From Trochalopteron elliotii (lineage: Eukaryota > Chordata > Aves > Passeriformes > Leiothrichidae), in NCBI GenBank assembly GCA_024734555.1, contig JANPWX010000030.1:1391636-1455635 (forward strand): 64,000 nucleotides of DNA, written 5' to 3'. This document shows positions 1 to 14,193 of the stretch, piece by piece; the first letter of the stretch is position 1; each line of letters begins with the position of its first letter. Made by a program: the position numbers and the translations under genes. The notes below the pieces were generated by a model, which worked only from the letters and a program-made list of their open reading frames with translations, made no database searches and had not been told where the DNA came from.

Positions 1-3000
1 GCCTCTTCAGAAAGATTTCCATTAACGCCTTTGTTTCATAGAAGTATTTTTGGAATGTGGCTGAATTTTTACTCTGTATTAATCATGCACCTATGTGACA
101 ATTTGCTATTTGTAATCAGAACATGTGGTTTACTTGTGAGAGCCTGGCTAAGTTACTTGTTATTGCTTCTATTCTGCATTTGGCTGTACACACAAAACCT
201 GGCATGCAACTCCTTGTATGCACACGTATAGAGCCAAATTTCTGAGCCGGCAAAATTCCATGGTTGCACCACCAGAGAATTAGTCCCTTTACATTCAGTT
301 TCTGTGACTCTTTGAAAAGAGTTTACCATTTACACTCCAGTAATGTTTATGCCAGATCAGCAGGAGTGGAAAGAGACACACACAGAGCCAAAAACATTTG
401 CCTAAAAATTTGGTTAAGTAGTCATGGCCAATTACTTGAAATAATAACCCTGAGTAGCATTTGTCATCACTGATCATTAGTAGTTTTATTAATAGAATTG
501 TTGCTCTTTCTTGTGTCCAGGATTCATTACAGAGTGAGGAATCATAACTTTTACCGAAACACAAATGTGTAAAGGGGTGTTTGAACCTGTACTTTTTGCT
601 TTTCTTGGCATTCTCTTAAAGATAATGACTGGTTGTGGATATGTACTTGAGTTCAACAATAACTACTAAAGCTTTCAGCTGTAACCGATTTTGTTTTAAT
701 AATAGCACATACCATTTTGCATTGTCTTTTTCATATTCAGCAGTCCTTTCAAATACTAATTACTCCACAAAAAACAATCTTACCAGATGGATCAATCATT
801 GTCCCTACCTTTCAGGCAGGAATAGAAAGGATTCTTCAAGCAAAACTTTTAATTTTGACTGCCACATATTGTGGATTGTTTCATAAGACCTGGGGGGCAT
901 TATAGGGTGCAAACGATATGTTTATTCCCAAATGGAATCTCTCTATACATACCTTGTCCTCTGTGTTCTATGAATCTGAAGTGATGAATGCGAGTCAGTT
1001 CAAAAAGTGTTATTTGTGGCACTTCTCCTAAGGATCAGTAAAAGACAACAAAACTTAGATGTTTGTAATTCCCACTTCTGGGATGAATTTTTGGCTTTAA
1101 TATAACTCCCCCATAATGCTATCTGTCTATTTTATGTATTGATTGTTCTGTTGAGTATACAATGAATTACATAATGCATGTATGTACCAAAGGAATTTCA
1201 AGCACTGTACTGTATGGCATTGCAAATTACACAACATGGCAGGAGGTTACTCTGCTTGTCCACTACATTGCTCTGCTTAAAGCACACATCTTCTTATAAA
1301 TTCAGTGAATATTTATACTCAAAAATTTTGACAATGGCGAATAAAATATGTCCTAATATGTACAGAACAGAATAAAAGATTGGCTAAGATTTAAAGAAGT
1401 GACTGGTTTCACACATATAGTTGGAGAATCTTGGTTCTCACTGTGCAAAAGCTTAACATTTCCTAAAAAACTCCAGAAGTTCCTTTAACAGAATTCACAG
1501 AATAAAACCAGTTCTCTTAACCATGACTGCTAGTAATTTTAGAAATATACAGCATTAAGCTACACTATTTATTTACTCTACCTATTTACCTGACTGGGAT
1601 TCACAGATCCCATCCCATCCACTGTAGTTTGTCTGGCTACTCTGACACAGCCAGAGTAAGATGCTTCAACACCATTCTTTGTTTATTGCTTAATAGAAAC
1701 AATTTATATTATTAATATTTATAATATAAATAATATTTTTTCCCACTGTGGTAGCAATAATCTCAGAATCGGTATTCACCTCAGGCAATGTAACAGAATA
1801 TAGAGTCATATTAGGGTAGAAACGCAAGAGTAAGCAAATTAGCTAACATCATACATGTTTACCTCAAGAGAAGTGCACAGACTGCTGATCTTCACCAACA
1901 CTGGACCTGGAAGCAGCAGGAGCACGTTAATGTGACGTGTTGCACTCATTAGGCTCATTTGCCCAAAAGTCAGGACTCTCCTGTCTTGTGGACAAAGTAT
2001 CTTGTCATGGCTGTCCCATGGCATGTGCACTCTTCCTGATTCTGGCCCAAATCTGTGGAAGGGAACAGTCCCTTGCAGTGCAACTTTAGGACAATGGTCC
2101 ATTTCACTGTACTGATACACCCCAAAAAGTGATGTCTCCATGGTTAACCCTTTCTTGCTTCCTATCACAAGCTTCCAGAGGAATTCTGTCTGAAATTCTC
2201 TCAGTAAAATGATGATCTACTATCACTAAGGAAGCCAACAAACAAGCGCAAAATATGACGAATACAGGAGAACTATCCTCATAAGCACTGAATGGGAAGG
2301 TAAATGACCAGAATAAGCTGGCTTGGAATGGCAGATAAATAGGGGTTACCACACCTTTGAACTGACAGGGTGCTTGCTTCTTTGATGACTTCGAATTGAG
2401 AAATCAGCAGAAAAATCCTGACCATGACTCTGCTGATGAAAACGTATCAGTATTTTATATCTTACTCTCCTCTGTTTTCTCTGCTCTTATATCTAACATC
2501 TCCTCCTGATGCTTAAATGGGAATTGAACCATGCTCAAAGACGTGCAACAGATAAAAAGTGGTATTTTCAGCAGTGACTACTTATTTATATGTGGAATCT
2601 CTCAGTCTTTTGCTAACATTCTCAATTCTCATTGTAGTTATCTACACAAGTCAACTTGTAGGTGTACTCAAAACCTAGCAGGTCTTTCTGCCTTTAGAAC
2701 ATTCCATCCCTCCTGCATTCCTCAACACACCCTAGCAAGTTTTTGGTGTTATTTACCTTATATTATGGGAAAACTTGCACTATAAATAAAAATAATATTC
2801 CTCCAAACTGGATACAGTCTTACATATAAAGTTTTGGTTGATTGATTAAATAGTCAGTAGTTTGGTTGAGTTTTTGCATAGTTACAGTAACTATTCATGT
2901 CTAGTTCAGAATGCTACTTGGTAACATCATTATATATTTATTCTAAGAGATGTCTTCTCACTTTGGTCAGCCTTTCCCCTCAAGCCCAGAGTTTGAAATG

Positions 3001-5346
3001 ACAAATAAATGACAGAAATACTCCCTAGTTCCTATAAGTGTTGTCTCTAAGTGGCTAGTTACTTGTTTTGAGATATTTTGTATGTTTGGAGACAAGATAT
3101 CATTTATTGTATCACAGCTAACAGGCTTTTTTTAGTGGGACAGCAATATCTGGAACAGAAATTTGACCCAAATTGTCCTCAAGGCAGTCACTTATCTTGT
3201 ATGAACAGATAAATCACAACCACTAAAACAACAAATACTGTGGTTGCATCCTGCTGTGTCTGAGGTGCAATCTCCACCTGAAGTTTCTGAGCAGTTGGGA
3301 TTTCCATATCTTCTCTTGTCTTTGTGGAGTTTGAGAACCTGTGCTTTCCCCTCTCTGCTGGTGCATTAATCATGTCTTTATCTTCCTCGGCACCCTAGGA
3401 ACAGGATAACTTTAAGAACCCTACATGGCTGTTAGATTTTTTTTCTCCTGAGTAAAGTACTTGAAGACCTTCACATGCATAAACATATGTAAACTATGTG
3501 GATAGAATCTTCATATCCTTAGGATATCAAGCTACAAAGCATCTGTGCCTAGGAATTTTACCCAAAGTTTTTACTTGCCTGGACAATTAAAGATATTAAG
3601 AAATTCTCTACTGAAATGAAAGTCTTCAAAACATAATCATAAAGGAAAATCATCAGTGATTTTCAAACACCACACAGGAAGTTAACACTGTTTCTGAGGC
3701 TTTTACTCTGAACTATGATGAACAACAGAATATTTGTGTATACTTTCCTGTTTCATATATATATGCTTTCTGTTGGCAGAAGACTCTGCTATTAAGTCAA
3801 ATAATACCAGTAATCACAGTAATTGGACAGGTCAGTGGTGTGATAGACTAGTCTGGAGGTGGCTTGAGATGCTGCCAAAGTTTTAAAGCATGTGACTAAT
3901 TTCATGAAATTGTTTTAAAACTACAGCTTTGTGCTTCTGCAGATAAATATCAATTTATTCTGGAGGATGATGCTGACAAGAGTTAGAAGAGAAGAGGCAA
4001 AAAACACACAACATTTTTTTCTCTAACTCCTGATCTGCATGTTTTAAAGGTCCAAATAGTTGGGAGTACATACTCAGTTGTTGGATTGAAATTATGTATT
4101 TATTGGTATAAAACATTGAAATTGTTAATTAGACTAATTTAAAGACACACAAATGCCTGAAGCTTCTTGCCAAACAGGTCCTATTATTTATAGAAATGTG
4201 CAATGCTGCACACATTACTAAAAACTCAGCTCTGGAACTTCAGAAAAGGTAATTGCATATTGGCACTGGTTTAGTTTCCTAATTAGCAGAAGAAGGTCAG
4301 AAACATGTCTTTTAAAAACTGCAACAGAATGCAATATTTAGTAACTTATTACTTTAGGTTATTCACAGTAACAAAAAATGTTCTTCCTTTAAATTAGCCT
4401 ATTCATTTTCATTTTTAGGGTTGCTATGCTGGAATTGATCTGTGAATTCTGTGGTATTTATTCAAATATGAAATCATAGATGCCTGCTGAAAATCTATAG
4501 GATGCACATGACAGAGCATGGCACCATCAGCTTTGATTTTCTCTTTGTTTGGGATGCTCTTCTGACAGATATTCATGCACTCTATGACTTCCCGAAAATG
4601 GGAGGACAGAATCAAGTATTTTCTTCATCCTGCATGTCTGCTTATTATTTTTACTGCATGTAAGAAGGGGCAGAATTACACTGCAGCCTACTTTCCCCCT
4701 TCATTTGAAATTCCTTGGTTTCTATGGAAACAATGAGTTCTATTGTTGTAGTTGTAACTTCGGGGGTGATAGTGCTACTGCATTTCATAAAAAGCAGCAG
4801 CACAAGTTCTCTGTGACTGGTTAGAAAAGTTGGTTTGGTCCATGATGCTTCTATATGGAAATGTATTCTGTACCAATATCACAAGTCTTTTACTGACTTG
4901 ATATTTAGCACCAAGATACACATTTTCTTAAAATGTTTTTTTCCTCTACTTAGGATTACCTGAAATTTTCGAATATGTATTTGCACTACTATACACAGTA
5001 TATACAATGTATTTGCTGTATACGCCAGCATTTAATGACCCAAATATTCATATCCATGATTCAGCAAATCCATTGATCTATATTTGTCAGTGGCATTATT
5101 CCCTCAGTATAAAGTTGATTTGCAGAAGTGTAATTGGTTTTCTCAAGGTTTTTTTGAATTTTTTGGCCTGGACTTTCAGATATCTGCAAAAGCCAGATGC
5201 TGATATTAAAAGTATGGTTCTGAATCAGCACTAAATTGATAGCTATGACAGAATGCATGCAAAATAGCATACCAGTTTACTCAGTCTGCTGTAAGTTTGG
5301 ATTAATTAAATTTTATAATGATTTCTCTATATTATTTCTCTCTGAG

Positions 5347-5384
5347 GAAAAAAAAAACCCAAAACAACAAAACCCAAAAAAAAC
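5347..5384. repeat. A-rich low-complexity tract
   Basis: An interrupted run of A with AAC and CCC interruptions. This is simple low-complexity sequence. It is not preceded by anything recognisable as a retrocopy. Confidence 0.8.
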
Positions 5385-5899
5385 TGCAAGAAAGATAGTT
5401 CTAATGGGGAATACCTCTCTTTTCCAATTGTCAAAGATTTCATTCAAAATTTCTGGAAATAATTTCTGAACTATTTTTTAAAAATCTCTTTTAGAAATCT
5501 TAAAAAGGAAAAAAAATGAAGAAGTCACAGGACCTTAAACTGTGGATCATGTAATATTTCCACTTTTGCTACAACCCTACCATCTTCATTTAAAATATGC
5601 AAATATGCAATTCATTTCTATTTACCGGATAAATAGTGTAAAGACACCATTGCTGTCCAACAGAAAGTTAAATTGGCTGCCACATTTCTATGAGGACTTT
5701 GGTGTAAAAATCATGAGACACTTGAGACGCTAGCACATTCTAGTGTCTTTCTAGATAAAATTTTGGTTTTATCCTCTTTATATTTTAACTTTTTTTTTTT
5801 TAATACAGCATGAATCATTAATTAAAAAATAATTTTTAAAAAAGTTTGCATTAGTGAGAAAATTGATTTTAAAAAAGTATAATTATAAGCAGAGAGCTA

Positions 5900-5930
5900 A
5901 TAATCAAGTGATAATGATAATCAAGTGATA
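5900..5930. repeat. Short direct duplication, 14-bp unit
   Basis: The 14-mer ATAATCAAGTGATA occurs at 5900-5913 and again, identically, at 5917-5930, a period of 17 bp. This looks like a small local slippage or repair duplication. Confidence 0.85.
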
Positions 5931-8900
5931 CATGACCCTGTGTTATAAGTTTTATTTAGAGAAGATAGGAAAAGGGTATTGAATTAATGTCAATACAGGT
6001 GCAACCAATAGAATCATGGGAGAATTTGTCAATAATTGTGCTCTGGGTCAATTTGTTACTCTGCTAAACCCAAAAATTTTATTAATGTTTAAGAAATTAT
6101 ATTTACAACAAAAGATTAAATACATGCTTCTTCAAGAAAAATCTTTATTCTGGGAAATTATATCTGAAAATGTGTTGATATTGTAATGGAACCAAAAAGA
6201 AAAATATAATCCTGATGTATATAAAGATGACAGTAGGACAAGAGAGATTATATTGCTTCTGATCTTGATAATGGCACAAACACTCATGGATTTCTGTGTT
6301 TCTGCCTTATATTTACAAGGGAAATATATTGAAATATTGGATAACACGTAGGAAAGCACTATGAAATACTGCACAGAAAACCCAGAAAATATTTTGGTAA
6401 AAATAAATAGTAATCATTTTATGAAGAAAAAAATTCCAAGGAATAATTTTGGCAAAACAAAAAATAATGATCCTAGTTTAGATATACTTATAAGGAAAAA
6501 CAATGGTATAACAACATCCTTGGTGCTGGAAACAGAAGCTAGGTGTGTTCAGTACCAAGAAGCAAGGAAAATATTTTCTGAAGTAAAAACTATTAACCAC
6601 TAAAAACACTTGTCATGGCCTGGAACAGATTATTCCCATCACTGAAAATATTTATATGAAGGCTGAGAGGAACATTAACTTTTTTTTAAAAAAAATACAG
6701 GCTGAAGTTCAATTTAAAAGACAAATTAATTCAGGAAATATCTTTATGAGGAAGAAATTAAAAAGTTGTAATATATTACTTCAACAGTCTCTTTTCAGCT
6801 CTTAAATGAATCTTGATTGTCTTCAAAGTCATTGCTTTATGCTTTTTTTCCTCTTTCATTTGCTATTTTATCTGTGAGTATGTGTATGACCACGGGCATG
6901 TGCGTATGTCATGAGGGCAGGTGTTGGAGCTGGCACCGTCCAACAGTCTTTTATATATGGGAGTTTTCTGTTTGAAGAGCAGTATTTTTAACCCTCAGTT
7001 TCTGAAGGACATCCCTGAAGAATATGAAGGTGAGTCAGGAAGAAAAGATATTTCAGAATATTCTACAGTTAAACAAAAAGTTTCCTCTGAAAAGCCCTTA
7101 CAAGGAAATTTCAATATCAGGTAGACAGATACAGAGGAGTATAGAAAATTGTGGTAAATGGACACAGACTTCCTTAATTAAGCTCTGATTATATAACTGT
7201 ACATATGTTCTAAGTACTTTTATCTTAACCCTATGTAAATCACAGTGCATTTATGATGGGCCACCTGTGTCTCTGCAGCATTTGTGTCTGGATCCAGTCC
7301 CACAAGCACTGGTGGAAAGCTGGAGCTGTCCGCAGCCCCCATGGTCACGTGCCTAAATGCACTGAGTTCTCATTGCATCATATGGGAAATTTATTCCATA
7401 ACATTCTGCACAATACTAACATCCAGTCCTACTCACGGTCATCCACTGGGCCTGTGTGAAAGTGCCTTGTCTTTTGGGGGTAAGCAGCCTCTTCCTAGCA
7501 GCAGCTAGTTTAATCTGAACAGTTTTAGTGATCTAGATCCATCCTGCTCTGTCCTCTAAATAAAAAGGCAACTTCTATGCAGAAATACTGAAATACTTAC
7601 AAATGTATTAAATTTTTTGGTGTTCTGTAGTCTGCCTTCAGAATATTTTACTGAGGTTACCACCACATTCACCATTTCATGGAATCCTCTGCAAATAATC
7701 TATACGGTTCCTGCTACTGCCATGTCTCTGTATTACCTCACAAGATAATCTTGCTATTTCAATACTAGCCCTTCTCCTTCTGTCCTTTTCATCTTAGGGT
7801 TTTTAAATAGCAAAATCAAAACCTCATGGTGTGTAACTGCTCAGAAATAGGCTCCATTAGAAGAAATTTAAAGTTCTCGTTTTCCAAGCTGGTGCTTTTA
7901 TCTCTCTGATAGCTGTCGTTTACCAACAGTCCAAACACATTCATGTAACACTGTGGTCAGAAATCATCTTTAAGCTTTTGACAGATGAGCTGAATTCAAG
8001 ATATACTCTTCTGATTTCCTTCTACAGGCAATTTATGTGTCATGGTTATCAGAAAGGTTGTATATTATAGGAACCTTGGCTACGATGGAGGGCTCAGTTG
8101 AAATTTTAGCAGAGTCATTAAAAGTGGTATTTAGAAGAGGACAGCTAAAGAAATATTGGTATTTGAACAGTAGTCTGAAAAGTTTGAATGTCAAGACTGT
8201 ACTAGCACCCTTTCCTAGGATTTCACAGTTTTTAGAATAGAACTGTTCTATTAGATAGGTAATTGAAGGAGTTATCATTTACTCACTCATAAGAAATATT
8301 CACGCAAGATACTTTTAATATCTTTAGAAACATTAGGGCTAATAATATTTTGAGGGGGAAAGAAAGCATTTCACTTACTTTTCAATATTAAAAAAATGCA
8401 AATCCAGTGTGAACAATGACAACTGAGGAAAGTAAAAAAGACAAGAACACACTGCTCTTGAATCTTTTGTCACCATCCTGCAGTGTTGGTGTCAAGAACA
8501 CCAACAATATCTATCTCATTTTATGTATTTAATGACAGAAATTTAACATTTAAGATAATCTGAGTGCAACATATTCAGCTGGACTTCTTAGTTCCTGCTA
8601 AAATCCCTTTTCAACTCAGCCCTGACATTCTATGAATGAGTATGAAAGGCTGATAATAATAAGCTTTTTAAATAAGTATTTAAGTGCATTTATATTATTC
8701 CTCTAATTTACTTTCTATGTGTGTAGTGTTATAAACTTTACTGTTAGAATTCCATTTGATGCAGGCAAGAATGTACTGAAACAAGATGAAAATTAATATT
8801 AATACTGACAGTTTCTCTTTTCCTTTCAGTGCAGACTATTCAAAGCAAAGAAGGACCGTATCAAGAATCCTGCATTAAGACTTTTCTTTAGTAACTGAAT

Positions 8901-11900
8901 GTTTGCTCTGCTGGTGGGTCCTTTCTTGGGAAAACAAAGACAGAAGAGACTTCTGAAATGACCACTTGCTTATGGCACAAGCCTGGCACTCAATTCTCTT
9001 AGCAAGTCAGACCTGTTCATAACAGTTTTCTTTCTCAGACTTCTTCTGTTTAACCTATACATATAAAATCAGTTCTTTAGGAAAATAATACATAAATGCA
9101 ACTTTTTGCCCCATAAGCTTCTTTCTTTCAGTACAGTTCACATGCCTCATACTCTCCTCTTAGTAGTTTCAGAAACTGATGTGTAATTTTGCTTCTTTGA
9201 TGTGTATTTTCAACCAGGTTAGAGATGATATGTTCTGTTGTGTTGTATCCATAAAATAAGTATGAACTGCGCTGAGTTCTACAGACTTTATTAGCCTTAT
9301 GGAAGCTAAACGCAAAAAGTCAAATACAAGCATAGCTGGGTTTAGTAGTAAATGTTTGTCAGTTATGTTAAATTCTTCATTTCACATCTTAATTTTTCTT
9401 CCTTATTTAAAGTTCTGGTGGTTTGAAATCACATGTTGTATGTTTATATATATCAACCAAAGATCAAGATGACCCACTTGTCATCTCCCCAGTAACAGGA
9501 TGTCTTCAAAATTGCCTTTGCTTTGTACTAATCTGATATAATTAAGTTTACTTTCTACTGTAATCCATATGTGCTCTATTGTTTCAAGAAATAGAAAGAA
9601 AATTTCTCAGATAATACAACAGCCTTAAGTCATCAGCTGGAAAAGCTGCTTGAATGGAATCTACAAGAAAAGGGGTTGTGTAGGGCAGTTGTGCACAAAG
9701 AATAGGTCTTGGAACACCATCTGAAGACAGACAACATTTGTTACTCTCAGTCTGGAAAAGAGTGGAACCAACTATGTTTTTCACTTTCTGAAATGAAATT
9801 CTGTGATGCGGCTACTCAGAGAAAAATGTGTCCCATATAAGTGACAAATTCACCACTTCCAAGTCCTCATAAGTAGCAAGATTTCTTGATGGAAAAAAGC
9901 CTTAAGGCTTGTTTAATCTCCAATTCCTTAGAATTTATAGTCAAGTTAAGGTACAAATATGTTTGTTGATTTCCAGCCTAAGAGAAGCACAATAATTTTT
10001 CAGGATGATTACTTTATCTTGATTTGCATATAACCGGAGTTGGAAATAACAGACAATTAAAAACTGTCCAAGAAAACTTTTAGATAGACAATTGTTGCTG
10101 TATTCCAGAATATATTTTATTTATGTATAAAGTGTTCATACTTCAATGAAAAATGCAAATAATTCTGGAGGAATATATTAATTTGCTGCAATCTTGCATT
10201 ACATTCTTTAAAGAAAGAGGATTAGGTTTTAGAGTAAAAATATTCAAAACCATGTATTTCTTTGTGACCTCATGTGAGGAAAAATATAGCTTTAGCAGAT
10301 ACTTTCTGCAGCTCAAAATAATTAAAACTCAACTTCAAAAAATTCAGATAAATATTCAGAAGAACCATACACCTGTACTTGCCAATGCATAGTCTTCTCC
10401 TTTGTAGCCCATTGCTTTATAGCCCACAGTGCTATCCTGTTTCATTCACACAGAGTCCAAGCCTCTAGTTCTGCAAAGATTAATGGATGTGTACACTCAT
10501 TGTACTCTCCGAGGTGTTCCATTGATGCCAATGGAGCTGGTTGCAGCACAGAAAGTTAAGACAGGCATTAGTCTTTTCAGGATCAGCCTCTAAGCCTATT
10601 ATATCAGAGAGAAAAATTAGGTTAGATTTCTCTCTTAGGTTAGTGAAGCCCTGTTGCCTAAACCATTGTGATACAGCTGAAAAAAATAGTGGAATCCAAC
10701 ACAAAGGATAAAACACTTTAAAGGGAAAAGTGCACTGAGGCTTACAACGTTATTATGTAGCTTAGGCAATTAAATCATCTAACTTTTGGTGAAAGTCATT
10801 ACTCTTTTGAATGATCATGTGCCAGAACTAAATTTTAATGGCTTATACTGTTGTCTTGGAAATGGTCTGACTTGTTTTAGCCAAGAACATTCAGTTTATT
10901 TTCTTATGTCTAGCATTATCTGATACTGAAAAAATGACCTTTAAGTGGTCCCCAGTGCACTCATACACTTTGTTCTAGGAATACAGGGAATTTTGAGTAT
11001 TGTCAGCTGAAACAGTTTTTTTATATACTTTATTTTTAGCAACAGCTAAAGTTCATGCTGCTCTGACAGAGCCTGTTGAGATTATAGGAAGATCAAAAGC
11101 TGAAGCAGAGAAGACTTCAGGAGGAATCAAAACTTGAAATCTAGCTTCATATATAAACTAAGCTGCCATTTAAGCTACACTTATTTATACTATGGTTTGT
11201 AGAAGTAATTATTGCAAAAAGAATTTGCAGAATACTTTGTAGTGAATCTTGTCTCTGTGAAGTCTGAAGGTGAGAGAGTGGATAAGTTAATCTTTTAAAA
11301 AAAAATTTAAATGACAGTCTCAGGTAGAGTTTGGAGAAGGACAGTTTTCCCCCAAATGTACTGTTCAAAGTAAAACTAGGAATGCACTTGCTTGAATTAG
11401 TTTGTCTGCCAACTCTGGTTTGGCATTTTCTCTAAATCTTTCAGTTTTGCTTGGTCGTAAGGACTGTCCAAGCTGCTGTGGACCTGGCTGGATTCCTGAC
11501 CTTGGAGCTGTCCTGGGTATGTGCTTACTCTTGTCAAAGGCTAAGTTTCCCAGGGAAAACAGAGGGTGAAAATGTAGGAGGTCTTTTTTTGAATGTTTCA
11601 AAAACACTGGTGAAATATTTAATACAGGCCTTTTACTCTTTATGACCCATCCAATGTCTTTGAAACACTCCTCAGAATGGAGTAAGTGTTTTTCTTACTT
11701 CATGAAAAGGGAGTTGGTTCAGCCAATTCTTCCATTATTTTTTTAGAGATATATCTCTTGTTCAGACAAACCTGGGAAAATTTTTCTTTTAATTGATTTC
11801 AAAGGGAATGTAGATAATCAAATCTAAAAGAAATATCTACACAGTCTATCAAGAGGTAGACCATCTATTGGTAAACATTATTTGTGCTGTTTTATGAACT

Positions 11901-13370
11901 GGGACATGGCAAAGTAAGAAGTACACAGCTAGAGTACACCTGGGGAAAAAAAACAATGCTCATTCTTTATATTTCACCACGGGGGAAATATAAAGGAGAT
12001 AAAGGATTCAGCTTTTCAGGGCTTTCTCATCCTTCACAAACCCATCCTTCCTCTGTCTTCAGTTCCTTCTGTTTATTTACCAAATAAAACCTTGTGTCAG
12101 TATTGTCTATTTTGTTTTTATTTCATGAAAGAGATTTGAGTTTTCTGTGCTTAAACAAAGGTGTGCCCTCTCACGTGGACACTCACAGACAGATCAGACA
12201 CCACACTGCTTGACCCATGCTATGGGCTGTCCTTGTTTTCTTCATTGGATTTATAGTGAAATCCACAACAAGATTTTAACTTCCACCTCACAATTCTGAA
12301 GCAGCTATTAGCCATGAAGAGGTATCTTGGGGCTGATCAACCCCTGCCTAAGAGGCCACTCCTAGGTAGCAAAGATCTGATTAGTCTTAATAGGCTGTTT
12401 TAAATAAAATAAATTTGTTTTATGTTAATTGAATCTAACCTTTCAGCTCAGTAGAACTCAATCCCAACTTTCTCTTTGTGTGTTCCATGAAATATTATAT
12501 TTTTATCCATTACCAGTGGAGAAACTATTAAATAATACTTGCAATGTCTGTACACTTATGAGTTGAAAAGCACTGATTTCTACATTTATCTTTTATCTTA
12601 CCCTAACTGTCTCACTTTAAAATTTCTGTAAATTAGATGGGTTTTTAGTCTTGCACATGGAAGAATAAGATGAAGAGCCATGGTTAAGAGACAATTGTTC
12701 TTTATTGTTGTGCACATCCATTGCCTTTTAGCTTAGTTTTCATATCAAAAAAAGAAATGTGTTACAGACAACATCTGTAAAAAAGTGAATACTAAATGTC
12801 TAAGGCTTTAATACCTTGCTGTTAGTAGAGATTTCATTGAACTTTACTATTGAAGTTTATGTTTCTGTTTACATGTTGCCTATATTTACCCATTATCAGA
12901 TATTTAAAAAATAACTTATTATGCTCTGAAGAGCATTAACTTCAAGTAAAGAGGCTAATAATATTGTTAAGGTGATAGAAGGTGTCAAAATTTAATTAAT
13001 GAAAAGCTACAATGAATATTAGAAGTATATTAGACAGATGTAAATACATTTTAGTAGTAATTTAATGTATTTAAGAACAAAATATTTCTGTTCCTTTATC
13101 CAAACTCTAAAGGGATTGTGTTGTGATTCATGCAATTGGGTAACAAATAGCAGCACACATATAAGATACTTGCATTGTCAAAGTTGAAATATTTTCAGTA
13201 CACAATTTATCAAATATGTGCACTGGGTTAAAATTGCTCTGTAGCCCTGGTTCATGCCTGACATGTTTTGGTTTCTGAAATTCCTTTCCCAGGTAATTTT
13301 CAGCAAACAAGAGACATGTTTTGGTCACAGCAAAGTTGTTCACGTATTTTTTCCTAGGAGGGATTTCTTC

Positions 13371-13538
13371 TTGATGTCCCTCTGGTCTGACCAATGTGAT
13401 TGAAGAGGTTTGTCTTCTTGGCACCAATCGAATTAGTCTGTGTAAAATAATATAAAAGGGGAAACACTTCCCAAGAATAAAGGAGTCATTTTTCAGCCTT
13501 CTGAAGTTAGAGTCTTTGTGTCGTTGTGATGTACTACA
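13371..13538 (+). mobile_element. LTR-like fragment of an old endogenous retrovirus, plus strand
   Basis: The order of signals is that of a retroviral LTR. CCAAT boxes lie at about 13391 and 13424-13428, a TATAAAA box at 13451-13457 follows 23 bp later, and an AATAAA polyadenylation signal lies at 13476-13481. The next 55 bp carry a T/G-rich stretch of the kind seen in LTR U5 and end in ACTACA at 13538. CCAAT, TATA and AATAAA packed into about 60 bp is unusual for an ordinary gene promoter and common in avian LTRs. The right end is a guess based on the terminal CA. The left boundary is not visible and the U3 part may extend left to about 13120. No target-site duplication and no primer-binding site were found, so this is probably a solo or truncated LTR. 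A host promoter is the alternative. Confidence 0.5.
13424..13481 (+). promoter_or_regulatory. CCAAT / TATA / AATAAA cluster inside the LTR-like fragment
   Basis: CCAAT at 13424-13428, TATAAAA at 13451-13457 and AATAAA at 13476-13481 lie in the spacing expected for an LTR with transcription start near 13480. Initiation from it would run to the right. Whether it is active cannot be told from sequence. Confidence 0.45.
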
Positions 13539-14025
13539 GTGTCACTGCTCATGTTTTTTCTCTATAAGGAAGACACCCCTGCTCAACACTAGGTAAACTT
13601 TTACGCATCTGTAATTATTTTGAGCTGTAATCAGTCAGTAAAACTGCAGATTTTATTCAGTAACAACTAAAAGTAACCCCTCTCAGTTTTTATTTGAAAC
13701 TTCCCACTTCCTTTTCCTCTTTCTTTCAGAGTGTCTGTTGACAATTATTGGTGTGTTGATGGGATATTTGCATCTGGTTCCATGCACACTCTATGGAAAT
13801 ACCTTTCTCGACTTTAATTTCTGAATAAAAAACCAAAAAGTATTCTTTAAAACATGAGAAACATGAGTGTCAGATGCACAGGAGCATAGATATCTGTTTG
13901 ATAGGTGGTCAACAGCTAGAGGGTGTCGCCCTGACTTTCAGCCTTCTGATGATTGTTTACATGTTTTGTACTGGAGTTTCTCATGCATTTAACATAAACA
14001 AAAATAGATTGTTTTCATTCCTCTC
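13539..14025. other. AT-rich spacer between two LTR-like fragments
   Basis: No open frame of interest, no splice-site pair and no recognisable repeat. If the two neighbouring LTR-like pieces belonged to one provirus, this 487-bp spacer would be its remnant, but no retroviral coding similarity is visible and the two pieces do not look alike. Confidence 0.5.
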
Positions 14026-14193
14026 TGTGATGGTTTGACCACCTGGTTTGACCACTAGGGTCAGAGAGGTGTTCCTCTCATCCTCCAATCCTTGATCACA
14101 TTCCAAATCCTATTTAAACCCCAAATCATAATAAACTTCCACTTTTGCTCCTCACTTCTGATGGTGACTGTCATTCTTTCGTGTTGTCTAACA
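14026..14193 (+). mobile_element. Short solo LTR-like element, plus strand
   Basis: The element starts with TGTGATGGTTTGACC and ends with TCTAACA, giving the TG...CA ends of an LTR. Inside are a TATTTAAA box at 14111-14118 and an AATAAA at 14130-14135. The 5' part contains a tandem copy of TGGTTTGACCAC (14031-14055). The TGTGATGGTTTG opening resembles LTRs seen in songbird genomes, a resemblance drawn from memory and not from a search. At about 168 bp it is short for an LTR, so an internal deletion is likely. No direct target-site duplication was found: the flanks CCTCTC and GCAACA differ. Alternative: the end may lie five bases further on, at GCAACA (14198). Confidence 0.55.
14031..14055. 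repeat. Tandem duplication inside the LTR-like element
   Basis: TGGTTTGACCAC is repeated once after a single intervening base. It lies at the 5' edge of the LTR-like element and could be a duplicated U3 motif. Confidence 0.85.

Larger units (their letters stand above)
1..13370. other. AT-rich non-coding sequence, no gene seen
   Basis: No coding exon, RNA gene or recognisable transposon was found in this stretch. Open frames are short and interrupted. The longest is a minus-strand frame of 109 codons at 1839-2168, lying in a slightly GC-richer patch (about 1885-2160) and showing no domain or repeat recognised by eye. A short A/C-rich tract lies at 5347-5384 and a small direct duplication at 5900-5930. 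A possible 31-bp interval with AG and GTGAGT borders occurs at 6999-7029 on the plus strand (acceptor tract ending in CCTCAG), but it is too small to call. The sequence fits an intergenic region or a large intron. Confidence 0.6.

Noticed and set aside
1839..2168. Minus-strand open frame of 109 codons in a GC-richer patch with a GAG/GTAAAC donor near its end
   Set aside because: Residue composition is unremarkable, no acceptor was found, and the length is within chance.
6999..7029. 31-bp plus-strand interval between CCTCAG and AAG/GTGAGTC, reading FLKDIPEEYE
   Set aside because: The acceptor tract is short, the interval tiny and the peptide unassignable. Such pairs are common by chance.
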